From the NCBI RefSeq assembly GCF_014773365.1, contig NZ_JACWUN010000008.1, positions 85,404 through 149,403 of the forward strand: a stretch of DNA of 64,000 nt, in the 5' to 3' direction. A program made the translations under genes and the position numbers. Below are positions 1 through 7,673 of this stretch, piece after piece. This stretch comes from Pelovirga terrestris. Its GTDB lineage: Bacteria > Desulfobacterota > Desulfuromonadia > Desulfuromonadales > Geopsychrobacteraceae. The notes under the pieces were generated by a model that was given only the letters and a program-made list of their open reading frames with translations, did no database searches and was not told the origin of the DNA. Within the stretch, counting starts at the first letter, position 1. Each line of letters opens with the position of its first letter.

Positions 1-158
1 ACCGTCGCCGCGACATAAGCGCCGATCATGTAAAAGGAACCATGGGCCAGGTTGATCACCTGCATGATGCCGAAGATCAGGGTCAGACCGGCGGAGAGCA
101 GAAACAGGGTGACGCCTAGCTGCAGGCCGTTGAGCAATTGTTCAAAAACTAAAAGCAT
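1..158 (-). CDS. livH: Branched-chain amino acid ABC transporter permease, LivH-type (partial, runs off left edge)
   Basis: Only the first 52 codons are in the window; the gene continues past position 1. The translation begins MLLVFEQLLNGLQLGVTLFL and continues with a hydrophobic segment and an INLAHGSFYMIGAY stretch. That stretch is the conserved start of LivH-type inner-membrane permeases of the HAAT family, which move branched-chain or other amino and organic acids with periplasmic binding proteins. It lies 26 bp downstream of the binding-protein gene on the same strand, so the two are almost certainly co-transcribed. The substrate cannot be read from this fragment. Confidence 0.85.
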   Translation of the reverse strand, partial: MLLVFEQLLNGLQLGVTLFLLSAGLTLIFGIMQVINLAHGSFYMIGAYVAAT

Positions 159-184
159 AAATTCGCCAGAATCAGATTATTCCT

Positions 185-1357
185 TCATTCACCCATTGCG
201 CATTCGCCAACATAGGCATTGCTGTGTTCAGTGAAGACAGCTTTGAGGGTCTTGTTGGTGAAAATTCCGGCTTCATCCTGCACCACTTCACGGATATAGA
301 GGTTTTGAATCGGGTGCTGGTTGCTAGAAAATGTGAAATTCCCGCGCACCGATTCAAAGTCAGCCGCCCGCAATGCCGTACGCAATGCCGTCAATTGCGC
401 GACATCACCGTTGACGCTTTTCAGGGCACTAGCGATCAGGCGCGCGGCATCATAGCCCTGACTGGCATAGAGTGTCGGAGTGCGCCCGTACGTTTCACGG
501 AACGCGGCAACAAACTGACGATTGGCGGGATTGTCGAGGTCATGGGTCCATTGGGAGCCGTTTTTTACCCCCAATGCTGCCGAACCGACGGCTTGCAACA
601 GCCGTTCATCAAAAGAAAAAGCCGGTCCAAAGACCGGAATTGTCCGGTTAAGGCCGGACTGGTCAAACTGCTTAAGGAAGTTGATCCCCATGCCGCCCGG
701 CAGAAAAAAGAACAGCGCATCCGGGTTGCCGGCGCGCATGGTCGCAATCTCGGCCGCATAGTCGGACTGGTCGAGCTTGGTGTAGACCTCACCGGCAATC
801 TGTCCCTGATAGTAGCGCTTAAATCCGGCAATGTGATCTTTACCGGCAGGATAATTGGGAGCCAGCAGGTAAACGTTGGTAAAACCGGCTTCGTTGACAT
901 ATTGACCGACCACTTCATCCAGATTGTCGTTCTGATAAGCGACGTTGAAATAATTGGGATCACACCCCTTGCCGGCCAGCAGAGATGGCCCGGCATTAGG
1001 GCTGATATAGATGACGTCGCTGCTGACCACCCTGGGTACCACGGCAATCGCCACGTTGGAGAAGATGATTCCGGTCATGATCTTGACCTTGTCGCGCTTG
1101 ATAAAACGATCGGCGATCTGCCTGGCCTTGCCCGGGTCAGCGCCATCGTCTTCTACCACCAACTCAACCGGAATACCGCCTAACTTGCCACCTCCCTGGG
1201 CCAGGGCCAAGCGGAAACCATCACGAACCTCTTCCCCGAGATAACCGGCCTTGGTGGAAAGGGTGGTCACCATGCCGATTTTGACCGGGTCAAGGGACCA
1301 GGCGGTAGCCGGTATTATAATGACGATACAAAACAGGGCCAAAAAAATCTTTTTCAT
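185..1357 (-). CDS. ABC transporter periplasmic substrate-binding protein (LivK-like, type 1 fold)
   Basis: This is a 390-residue secreted binding protein of the LivK/leucine-binding family (type 1 periplasmic fold). The N-terminus MKKIFLALFCIVIIIPATAW is a clear signal peptide, followed by VKIGMVTTLSTKAGYLGEEV, the usual first strand and ligand loop. The reading frame stays open further upstream, but the ATG at 1357 is preferred because it has an AAGGAGATAAAA ribosome site and starts the signal peptide. The permease gene livH follows directly. Family members bind branched-chain amino acids, amides or aromatic acids; the substrate is not evident here. A long plus-strand frame across this gene is its shadow. 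Confidence 0.9.
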   Translation of the reverse strand: MKKIFLALFCIVIIIPATAWSLDPVKIGMVTTLSTKAGYLGEEVRDGFRLALAQGGGKLGGIPVELVVEDDGADPGKARQIADRFIKRDKVKIMTGIIFSNVAIAVVPRVVSSDVIYISPNAGPSLLAGKGCDPNYFNVAYQNDNLDEVVGQYVNEAGFTNVYLLAPNYPAGKDHIAGFKRYYQGQIAGEVYTKLDQSDYAAEIATMRAGNPDALFFFLPGGMGINFLKQFDQSGLNRTIPVFGPAFSFDERLLQAVGSAALGVKNGSQWTHDLDNPANRQFVAAFRETYGRTPTLYASQGYDAARLIASALKSVNGDVAQLTALRTALRAADFESVRGNFTFSSNQHPIQNLYIREVVQDEAGIFTNKTLKAVFTEHSNAYVGECAMGE

Positions 1358-1671
1358 TTTTATCTCCTTGGCAAAAAGAATTTGAACGCAATCGAATAAG
1401 ACGGTTTCAAGTTCAGTGTCCACCATTGGAACTGGTAAAAACCAATAGTTATTCTGCAGAGGACTAGAACAACATTTTTTTCCATCCTGGAAAGGGCAGG
1501 GGAAAATACCACAGGTGGTCAAATTTTACGACAAAAAGCCAAGGGGAGACAGGCACTGAATCACACCAGAAGCCAATCATGACTGTTTTTGTTGTTTTAA
1601 TCGGTCCAGGTATTTGCTTTACAAATCTTATCATCCTTATGACAAAAAATTATCGATATACAAAAATTGTA

Positions 1672-1701
1672 TTTACATGGACAACAATCATGACATATAA
1701 G
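1672..1701 (+). promoter_or_regulatory. Candidate sigma-70 promoter for lctP
   Basis: TTTACA at 1672-1677 is separated by 18 bp from TATAAG at 1696-1701. The -10 box runs into the GGT-N3-ACC palindrome at 1699-1715. This is the arrangement expected of a promoter blocked by a repressor, but it leaves a long leader before lctP, so another promoter nearer the gene is possible. Confidence 0.45.
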
Positions 1702-1715
1702 AGGTCATACCTCTT
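1699..1715. promoter_or_regulatory. Candidate LldR/FadR-type operator upstream of lctP
   Basis: AAGAGGTCATACCTCTT is a perfect inverted repeat with 7-bp arms and a 3-bp centre. Its core GGT-CAT-ACC fits the GGT-N3-ACC pattern of lactate regulators of the GntR/FadR family, whose published consensus is close to TNGTNNNACNA. The same core occurs at two promoters of the lactate oxidation genes in this window. The regulator gene itself is not in the window. Confidence 0.5.
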
Positions 1716-2005
1716 TGCCAAACATGGTGTTTTATATATTTTGCCAAGAGCTTTTATCTTATACCGGTAAGAACACTATTATAGAGGAATCTCGACCCGG
1801 CCTTGATGGCGCGCAAGGAGTCCAGAAGGAGTCCAGATCATCAGCGCCCATCCATTGACGGAATTCCTTAATTTACATAGTGCCCATTCGGGAACTGTGT
1901 TTTTTTTCATAATGGACCTAGCTGAATAAACGCAAGAGTCGGCACCATCGCAGGACAATACGACCGCAGGTAGCACAATAAATCTTTTTCGCAAGGGGTT
2001 ATTTT

Positions 2006-3700
2006 ATGTCACCAGGGATCCAAGCATTACTCGCAGCTACACCTATTATTATCGCAGCCGTGCTGCTGGTTGGCCTGCAATGGCCGGCTCGGCGAGCTAT
2101 GCCCATTGTTTATCTTTCAGCAGCAGGCATTGCTCTGTTCTTCTGGGAGATGAGCCTGAACCGTGTGCTCGCCTCAACCTTCCAGGGCATCATTGTTACC
2201 GCCGCAGTACTCTGGATTATTTTTGGAGCGATCATGCTGCTCAATACCCTTCAGAATTCCGGTGCTATTTCAACTATCCGGGCGGGGTTCACCAACATCA
2301 GTCCAGATCGACGGATTCAGGTTCTTATTCTGGCGTGGCTTTTCGGCTGTTTTATCGAAGGTGCCTCCGGCTTCGGCACGCCGGCTGCCATCGCCGCGCC
2401 ATTGCTGGTCGCCATCGGTTTTCCCGCCCTCGGCGCTATCATGGTGGGCATGATGATTCAATCAACGCCGGTTTCTTTCGGCGCCGTTGGAACCCCTATT
2501 ATCATCGGTGTCACCAATGGACTGGATCATATCGCGATTGGCAATCAGCTCACCGCCAGCGGATCAAGCTGGGAAGTGTTTCTGCAGATAATCACCTCTG
2601 AAGTAGCCATTGGCCATGCCATCGTCGGAACCCTGATGCCGTTGCTGATGGTCATGATGCTCACCCGTTTTTTCGGCAAAAACAAGAGCTGGAAAGAGGG
2701 ACTTGAGATGACGCCTTTCGCCCTCTTTACCGGCCTGGCCTTTGCTGTCCCCTACGCCCTTACCGGAATCTTTCTTGGACCGGAATTTCCTTCTATCGTC
2801 GGTGCCTTGGTCGGCATGGCCATTGTTGTGCCGGCCGCCAAAAAAGGCTTCCTCGCGCCCAAAACCGTTTGGGACTTTGCGCCACAAGAAGAATGGCCAA
2901 AAGCCTGGTTTGGTACCATCGTTCCCAAGAAGCCCAGCCTTGATGAGCGCAAAATCTCCCTGGCCATGGCCTGGACCCCGTATCTGCTGGTTGCCCTGAT
3001 TCTCGTCGCCAGCCGGGTCTTCCCTGCTCTCAAGTCAGCATTACTTAGTGTCTCATTCGGCTGGTCAAATATTCTTGGCGAAACAGGTGTCAGCGGCAGC
3101 ATTCAACCGCTCTATCTTCCCGGTGGAATTTTACTGTTCGTCTGTATATTGACCCTGTTTCTCCACAAAATGAAATTCTCTCAATTCACCGAAGCGGCCA
3201 GCTCGGCCGGTAAAACCCTTATTGGTGCCGGATTCGTTTTGATTTTTACCATCCCGATGGTGCGTATTCTGATCAACTCCGGGGTTAACGGTGCCGATCT
3301 GGCATCCATGCCGGTCGCCATGGCTGACTTTGTTGCTGTGACCTTCGGTTCCGTCTACCCGTTACTTGCTCCAACCGTTGGTGGCCTGGGGGCGTTTATC
3401 GCCGGATCGAATACCGTCAGCAACATGATGCTCAGCCAATTCCAGCTTGAAGTGGCTAATGCCCTGAGTGTTTCCGGTGCCGTCATGATTGCTCTGCAGG
3501 CAATGGGCGCAGCAGCCGGCAACATGGTCGCTATTCATAATGTGGTTGCTGCCTCGGCAACCGTCGGGCTCCTCGGGCAGGAAGGCAGAACAATTCGCAT
3601 GACAATTATTCCAACGGTCTTCTATGTACTTGCTACTGGAATTCTGGGCCTTGTGGCCATCTATGTGTTTGGTCTGACCGATCCCCTGATGGGACTGTAA
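2006..3700 (+). CDS. lctP: L-lactate permease (LctP/LldP family)
   Basis: This 564-residue, strongly hydrophobic protein has a dozen or more membrane segments and matches the lactate permease family over its full usual length of about 550 residues. The conserved [21 protein letters not shown] and [10 protein letters not shown] stretches, and the glycine-rich [20 protein letters not shown] segment near the C-terminus, are typical. It would import lactate (and possibly glycolate) with protons or sodium across the inner membrane. It is a single-gene unit ending in a strong hairpin. A candidate promoter and lactate-type operator lie upstream, and the lactate dehydrogenase genes lie 4-10 kb downstream. 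The ATG has a GCAAGGGG ribosome site. Confidence 0.93.
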   Translation: MSPGIQALLAATPIIIAAVLLVGLQWPARRAMPIVYLSAAGIALFFWEMSLNRVLASTFQGIIVTAAVLWIIFGAIMLLNTLQNSGAISTIRAGFTNISPDRRIQVLILAWLFGCFIEGASGFGTPAAIAAPLLVAIGFPALGAIMVGMMIQSTPVSFGAVGTPIIIGVTNGLDHIAIGNQLTASGSSWEVFLQIITSEVAIGHAIVGTLMPLLMVMMLTRFFGKNKSWKEGLEMTPFALFTGLAFAVPYALTGIFLGPEFPSIVGALVGMAIVVPAAKKGFLAPKTVWDFAPQEEWPKAWFGTIVPKKPSLDERKISLAMAWTPYLLVALILVASRVFPALKSALLSVSFGWSNILGETGVSGSIQPLYLPGGILLFVCILTLFLHKMKFSQFTEAASSAGKTLIGAGFVLIFTIPMVRILINSGVNGADLASMPVAMADFVAVTFGSVYPLLAPTVGGLGAFIAGSNTVSNMMLSQFQLEVANALSVSGAVMIALQAMGAAAGNMVAIHNVVAASATVGLLGQEGRTIRMTIIPTVFYVLATGILGLVAIYVFGLTDPLMGL

Positions 3701-3749
3701 TTCAGCCGGACAGCTCATCACTGTCGAGCTACAACACTGTTAACACTCC

Positions 3750-3785
3750 AATCAGAGGGCACAATTGATTTTGTGCCCTCTGATT
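3750..3785 (+). terminator. Hairpin terminator after lctP
   Basis: A perfect 15-bp stem (AATCAGAGGGCACAA pairing with 3771-3785) encloses a 6-nt loop, 50 bp after the lctP stop. No uridine tract follows, so it may act as an RNA 3'-end stabiliser as much as an intrinsic terminator. Confidence 0.7.
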
Positions 3786-3953
3786 CTGATTCCAACCCTT
3801 AAAGTGTGCCGGTCGCAAACTGTTCTTTTTTTACTTTGGTTACCCAGCCACACGGCGGGTAGAAAAATCCTTGCCAAACCTTCCCCATCGGCTAGACTTC
3901 ACGTTACGAAAACCTTTTTTTCACCATTGACAAATCGCCCCTAAGGCATCGTC

Positions 3954-5516
3954 ATGGAGAAGCACCGTCAACTTGTCAAGCACATGCTTAAACCTTGCTT
4001 CTTCGGGTCTTCGAACCCTGCCGCCGAGCTGATCGAAACCCACGCCTCATGGATTTTTTTAAGTGGTGATTACGCCTACAAAATGAAGAAGCCGGTCAAT
4101 TTTGGCTTTCTCGACTTCTCCAGCCCTGCCAAGCGCCACTTTTTCTGTACTGAAGAACTGCGCCTCAATCGTCGCGTTGCCCCGGAACTGTATCTAGCAG
4201 TTATTCCGGTCGGTGGCTCCATCAACCAACCGCGGCTGAACCGGGAACCGGCACTGGCCTATCTGGTCAAAATGCGCCGTTTCCCTCAGGAAAACCAGCT
4301 CGACCGGATGCTGGCGGCAGGAACGTTGGATGTTGCCGTATTCATCGGGTTTGCTGAAAAAATTGCTCACGTTCACTCGCTGGCCCCTCAGGCTGATCGG
4401 CATAAACGCTTCGGAACTCCGGAGAGCATCATCGAGCCGGTGCGCCAGAATTTCGCGCAGATCAAATCGTCACGGCCAGACAATGTATCGCTTCAATCAA
4501 TCAGCACCATTGAAGAGTGGAGCGAATCAACCTTCGTAACGCATCAGCCTGTCCTGCTCAGACGCCGTGAAGAGGGTTTTATTCGCGAATGCCATGGTGA
4601 TATGCACCTGGCTAATATGGCCTGGTTTCAGGGCCGACCGCTGCTGTTTGACTGCATTGAATTTAACGAGAACTTGCGCTGGATCGACACCATCAACGAC
4701 ATCGCTTTTCTGGTGATGGACCTTGATGCTCGGGGTCAACATCTGTATGCCTGGGCCTTCCTCAATACCTACCTGCGCCACACTGGTGACTATGCCGGCC
4801 TGAAAGTGTTACACTTTTATCAGACTTATCGCGCCATGGTCAGAGCCAAGGTCCTTGGTTTGCGTTTAGGTCAACCAAATATGTCAGACCGGGAACGCCG
4901 CACCGACCTTGAGCAGCTTGATAACTATCTGACTCTTGCAGAAAACTATACCCAACCAACAACACCCCGGCTGATCATCACCCACGGACTATCAGGGTCC
5001 GGGAAAACAACTTTCGTCAATGAACTGGCCCCCCATATCGGAGCCATCTGCATCCATTCGGATCTGGAACGCAAGCGTCTTTATCACCTTGAGGCGACCC
5101 AGTCCGGTAACTCGGGGAGAGGAAAAGGAATCTACAGCACAACAGCAAATAATAAAACCTACGACCACCTCAACCAACTGGCTACCATCATTATTGATAG
5201 CGGGTTCAGTGTTATCGTTGACGCGACCTTTATCAGACACGCTGATCGTCGGCAGATCGCACAACTCGCGACCAGCCGGCAATATCCTCTTAACATTCTT
5301 GATTTTCAGTTGCACGAAGGAGTGTTACGCAGGCGGATTAAACAACGCCTAAAGCAGGGAGGCAGCCTGTCTGACGCAGATGAAAAGGTGCTGGCATGTC
5401 AGCTCACCAGCGCAGAACCGCTGACCGCAGCGGAACAGGATATCAGTATCGTTATTGATGAGCAGACGGACGTGAAATCGGTTGGTAAACAAGTTGAGGG
5501 AGGCTTGAACTGTTAG
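3954..5516 (+). CDS. Fused APH-like kinase and AAA/P-loop kinase protein
   Basis: A 520-residue cytoplasmic protein with two enzymatic halves. Residues about 1-330 resemble aminoglycoside-phosphotransferase-type kinases (COG2187), with a HGDMHLAN catalytic loop at about 214-221 and a DCIEF metal-binding segment at about 233. Residues about 340-510 resemble gluconate-kinase-like P-loop ATPases (COG0645), with Walker A GLSGSGKTT at about 345-353 and HSDLERKR shortly after. The fusion is widespread in proteobacteria but its substrate is not established, so an antibiotic-resistance role should not be assumed from the APH fold. The ribosome site at the chosen ATG is weak (CTAAGG). The gene stands alone between lctP and glnA. 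Confidence 0.8.
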   Translation: MEKHRQLVKHMLKPCFFGSSNPAAELIETHASWIFLSGDYAYKMKKPVNFGFLDFSSPAKRHFFCTEELRLNRRVAPELYLAVIPVGGSINQPRLNREPALAYLVKMRRFPQENQLDRMLAAGTLDVAVFIGFAEKIAHVHSLAPQADRHKRFGTPESIIEPVRQNFAQIKSSRPDNVSLQSISTIEEWSESTFVTHQPVLLRRREEGFIRECHGDMHLANMAWFQGRPLLFDCIEFNENLRWIDTINDIAFLVMDLDARGQHLYAWAFLNTYLRHTGDYAGLKVLHFYQTYRAMVRAKVLGLRLGQPNMSDRERRTDLEQLDNYLTLAENYTQPTTPRLIITHGLSGSGKTTFVNELAPHIGAICIHSDLERKRLYHLEATQSGNSGRGKGIYSTTANNKTYDHLNQLATIIIDSGFSVIVDATFIRHADRRQIAQLATSRQYPLNILDFQLHEGVLRRRIKQRLKQGGSLSDADEKVLACQLTSAEPLTAAEQDISIVIDEQTDVKSVGKQVEGGLNC

Positions 5517-5682
5517 AAGTAATGCATCTCAGAGATCCAGTCCAAGCCCATAGCTACTGCTTGAAAGCCAACAAAGAGTCCCTTTATCGGAATGAGATAA
5601 TCAAGTAGAATGAGCGCTGCATGACCCATTCTGCCCACCTCCATTCATTTTTCAGCCACCCAAACCACGCAGGAGAGTGCTT

Positions 5683-7011
5683 ATGACCCGTAGTGAGATC
5701 ATGGAAGCCATCAAGGAACACAATGTCAATTTTTTTCGTCTGCAATTTGTCGACATCTTCGGCTTCATGAAGAACGTCTCTTTACCGATCAGCCAGATCA
5801 ACAAGGCCCTGGATGGAATGATGATGTTCGATGGGTCATCGATTGACGGTTTTGTCCGGATCAATGAGTCGGACATGTATCTGAAACCCGACTATAACAC
5901 CTTTGTTGTCCTGCCGTGGCGCAACAAGGACGGCGTTAATGCCGCTCGGATTATCTGCGATGTCTACAAGGCGGATGGGACCCCTTTTATCGGCTGCCCG
6001 CGGGTTAACTTGAAGAGGGTTCTGGCTGAAGCCAAAGATCTCGGCTACACCATGAATGTCGGCACTGAGTGTGAGTTTTTTCTGTTTCAAAAGGACGAAA
6101 ACAGGATTCTCTCAACCCGCACCAATGATGTGGCGGGCTACTTTGATGTCGATCCCGATGATACCGGCATCAATTGTCGCCGTGAAATTATCGACACCCT
6201 CGAAGCCATGGGGTTTGAGGTTGAAGCCTCTCATCACGAAGTCGCTGAGGGACAACATGAAATCAACTTCAAATATTCCGATGCCCTGACCGCCGCCGAT
6301 AACACCCTCACCTTCAAATGGGTAGTGCGCTCAATCGCTGCCCAGCATGGCTTTCACGCGACCTTCATGCCCAAACCGGTCTACGGCATCAACGGCTCGG
6401 GGATGCATACCAACCAGTCACTGTTCAACCTGGATGGCACCAACGCTTTTTTTGACGAAAACGGCCCCTTAAAACTCAGCACCACGGCCTACCACTACAT
6501 CGCCGGTATCTTAAAGCATGCACGCAGCTTTACCGCCGTCACCAACCCGTTGGTCAATTCCTACAAACGTCTGGTTCCCGGCTATGAAGCCCCGGTTTAT
6601 GTCGCCTGGTCCGGCTCCAACCGCTCGGCCCTGGTGCGCATCCCCTCATCCCGCGGTTTAAGTACCCGGACCGAAGTACGCAGCCCCGATCCGTCCTGCA
6701 ACCCCTATCTGGCCCTGGCAATGATGCTCAAATCCGGGCTGGATGGAGTTGTCAACAAGCTTGCGGCACCGGAGCCGGTCAATGTCGATATCTACCACAT
6801 GACCCAACCGGAGATGGATGCTGCCGGGGTGATCTGTCTGCCCGCCAACCTGCATGAAGCGATAGAAGCACTCAAGAGCAACCCCCTATCAAAAGAGGCC
6901 CTGGGTGATCATATTTACACTAAATATATCGCAGGAAAAGAAAAAGAATGGGACGACTGGCGGACCGCCGTTACCGATTGGGAAATCAACACCTACATGA
7001 AAAACTTCTGA
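5683..7011 (+). CDS. glnA: Glutamine synthetase, type I
   Basis: This enzyme makes glutamine from glutamate, ammonia and ATP in the cytoplasm. The 442-residue product has the N-terminal beta-Grasp domain with DGSSIDGF, the catalytic GTECEFFLF and [13 protein letters not shown] stretches, and the ATP/glutamate-binding [10 protein letters not shown] and [12 protein letters not shown] segments. The length and the lack of the KNLYDLPPEE adenylylation motif put it nearer the short GSI-alpha type (Bacillus, archaea) than the enterobacterial GSI-beta type. An in-frame GTG at 5677 exists, but the ATG at 5683 is better placed for the AGGAG at 5671-5675. I see no sigma-54 promoter upstream, unlike many proteobacterial glnA genes. 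Confidence 0.95.
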   Translation: MTRSEIMEAIKEHNVNFFRLQFVDIFGFMKNVSLPISQINKALDGMMMFDGSSIDGFVRINESDMYLKPDYNTFVVLPWRNKDGVNAARIICDVYKADGTPFIGCPRVNLKRVLAEAKDLGYTMNVGTECEFFLFQKDENRILSTRTNDVAGYFDVDPDDTGINCRREIIDTLEAMGFEVEASHHEVAEGQHEINFKYSDALTAADNTLTFKWVVRSIAAQHGFHATFMPKPVYGINGSGMHTNQSLFNLDGTNAFFDENGPLKLSTTAYHYIAGILKHARSFTAVTNPLVNSYKRLVPGYEAPVYVAWSGSNRSALVRIPSSRGLSTRTEVRSPDPSCNPYLALAMMLKSGLDGVVNKLAAPEPVNVDIYHMTQPEMDAAGVICLPANLHEAIEALKSNPLSKEALGDHIYTKYIAGKEKEWDDWRTAVTDWEINTYMKNF

Positions 7012-7060
7012 CCGCCATATACAAAGCAAGCGACAAAGCCATCGCAAAAACCCTTCATGG

Positions 7061-7188
7061 TGATGGCTAAGCAAAAAACGCTAAATGCAAGGCGCGCAAA
7101 TGTTGAGCAATGAGACGTACTTATGTACGTCGAAGCAGCGAGACAATTGCAGCAACGCAGCAGTTAGCGAGTTTTTGCGACGCCATCA
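7061..7188. repeat. Long imperfect palindrome (REP/MITE-like intergenic element)
   Basis: The outer arms TGATGGC and GCCATCA bound an element symmetric about position 7124. Next inward, GCAAAAAACGCTAA (7071-7084) faces TTAGCGAGTTTTTGC (7164-7178), and the centre is GACGTAC-TTAT-GTACGTC at 7114-7131. The arms match imperfectly along almost their whole length. Only one copy is in the window. It resembles intergenic repeats I associate with Desulfuromonadales genomes, but that is memory, not a search. Confidence 0.6.
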
Positions 7189-7223
7189 AAAAAATGCCCC
7201 GTCAGGGAGGAGATCCTGACGGG
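7187..7223 (-). terminator. Rho-independent terminator of the lut operon
   Basis: Read on the minus strand, CCCGTCAGG pairs with CCTGACGGG (9 bp, 8-nt loop, 7198-7223) and is followed by GCATTTTTTTG. It lies about 190 bp past the zinc-ribbon gene that ends the lutC-lutAB operon. Confidence 0.75.
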
Positions 7224-7416
7224 ACCAAGCACGTGGGAGAGAGAGTCTCACGGCAACAAACGAATTTTTTTGGTTTTTATTTTTAACCGGCAGAGGCCGG
7301 ACACCATCTGAACCAATAATGAGCTGGTAAGACCATTTAATATAGTAACCACCCCGCTGCTGTCAATAAAATTCTTGACCGGGTTAATTGTTTTCCTTTT
7401 TTCTACCTTGAGCTGG

Positions 7417-7617
7417 TTACTCGTGCCAGGGCCCTGGGGCACAAAGGGCCCCTGCTTCGTTGGCCTTGCTGCCACAATTACCACAGACAAAACGCGGCTC
7501 CACCGCCAGGCGCTCAATCTCATCGTAACGCCCGGCAGCCTTCATTTCACAGATATGGTGCTGGTGATTTTCCGGATTACGACATAAATTGTCAACAACG
7601 GGTAGACGTCCGCTCAT
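7417..7617 (-). CDS. Small CxxC zinc-ribbon-like protein at the end of the lut operon
   Basis: A 66-residue protein with an N-terminal NLCRNPENHQHHICEMK segment rich in Cys and His, and a C-terminal CGNCGSKANEAGALC, which looks like a metal-binding ribbon. It starts 57 bp after the LutAB fusion on the same strand with a GGAG ribosome site, and a terminator follows, so it is the last gene of the operon. The spacing, the ribosome site and the regular metal-ligand pattern make it a real gene. Its function is unknown; binding zinc or helping to assemble the Fe-S enzyme upstream are only guesses. Confidence 0.72.
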   Translation of the reverse strand: MSGRLPVVDNLCRNPENHQHHICEMKAAGRYDEIERLAVEPRFVCGNCGSKANEAGALCAPGPWHE

Positions 7618-7673
7618 ATTGCATTCTCCATCACGTGTTCTCCAATGGCCCTGAACAGGCTGGAAACCGACTG

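Larger units (their letters stand above)
1358..2005. other. Intergenic control region between livK and lctP
   Basis: These 648 bases separate the divergent livK and lctP genes. I see no convincing gene; a 63-codon plus-strand frame and a 71-codon minus-strand frame have no recognisable features. The region holds a candidate promoter with an overlapping palindrome near 1672-1715, a TACCGGTA palindrome at 1762-1769 and an 11-bp tandem duplication (AAGGAGTCCAG twice) at 1815-1836. If the candidate promoter is the real one, the lctP transcript has a leader of about 300 nt. Confidence 0.7.
7012..7416. other. Intergenic region with long palindrome and terminator
   Basis: This 405-bp gap lies between the convergent glnA and zinc-ribbon genes. 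It contains a 128-bp imperfect palindrome (7061-7188) and a minus-strand terminator (7187-7223), both listed separately. The remaining 190 bp are AT-rich and show no gene. Confidence 0.7.

Noticed and set aside
224..1183. A 319-codon plus-strand frame opposite livK
   Set aside because: The opposite strand encodes a complete binding protein with signal peptide and family motifs; this frame has no ribosome site or recognisable domain.
3954..5516. Reading the APH-like kinase as an aminoglycoside resistance gene
   Set aside because: The fused COG2187/COG0645 layout is a common chromosomal protein without known resistance function.
5517..5682. Sigma-54 promoter for glnA
   Set aside because: No TGGC-N7-TTGC match was found in the 166-bp upstream gap.
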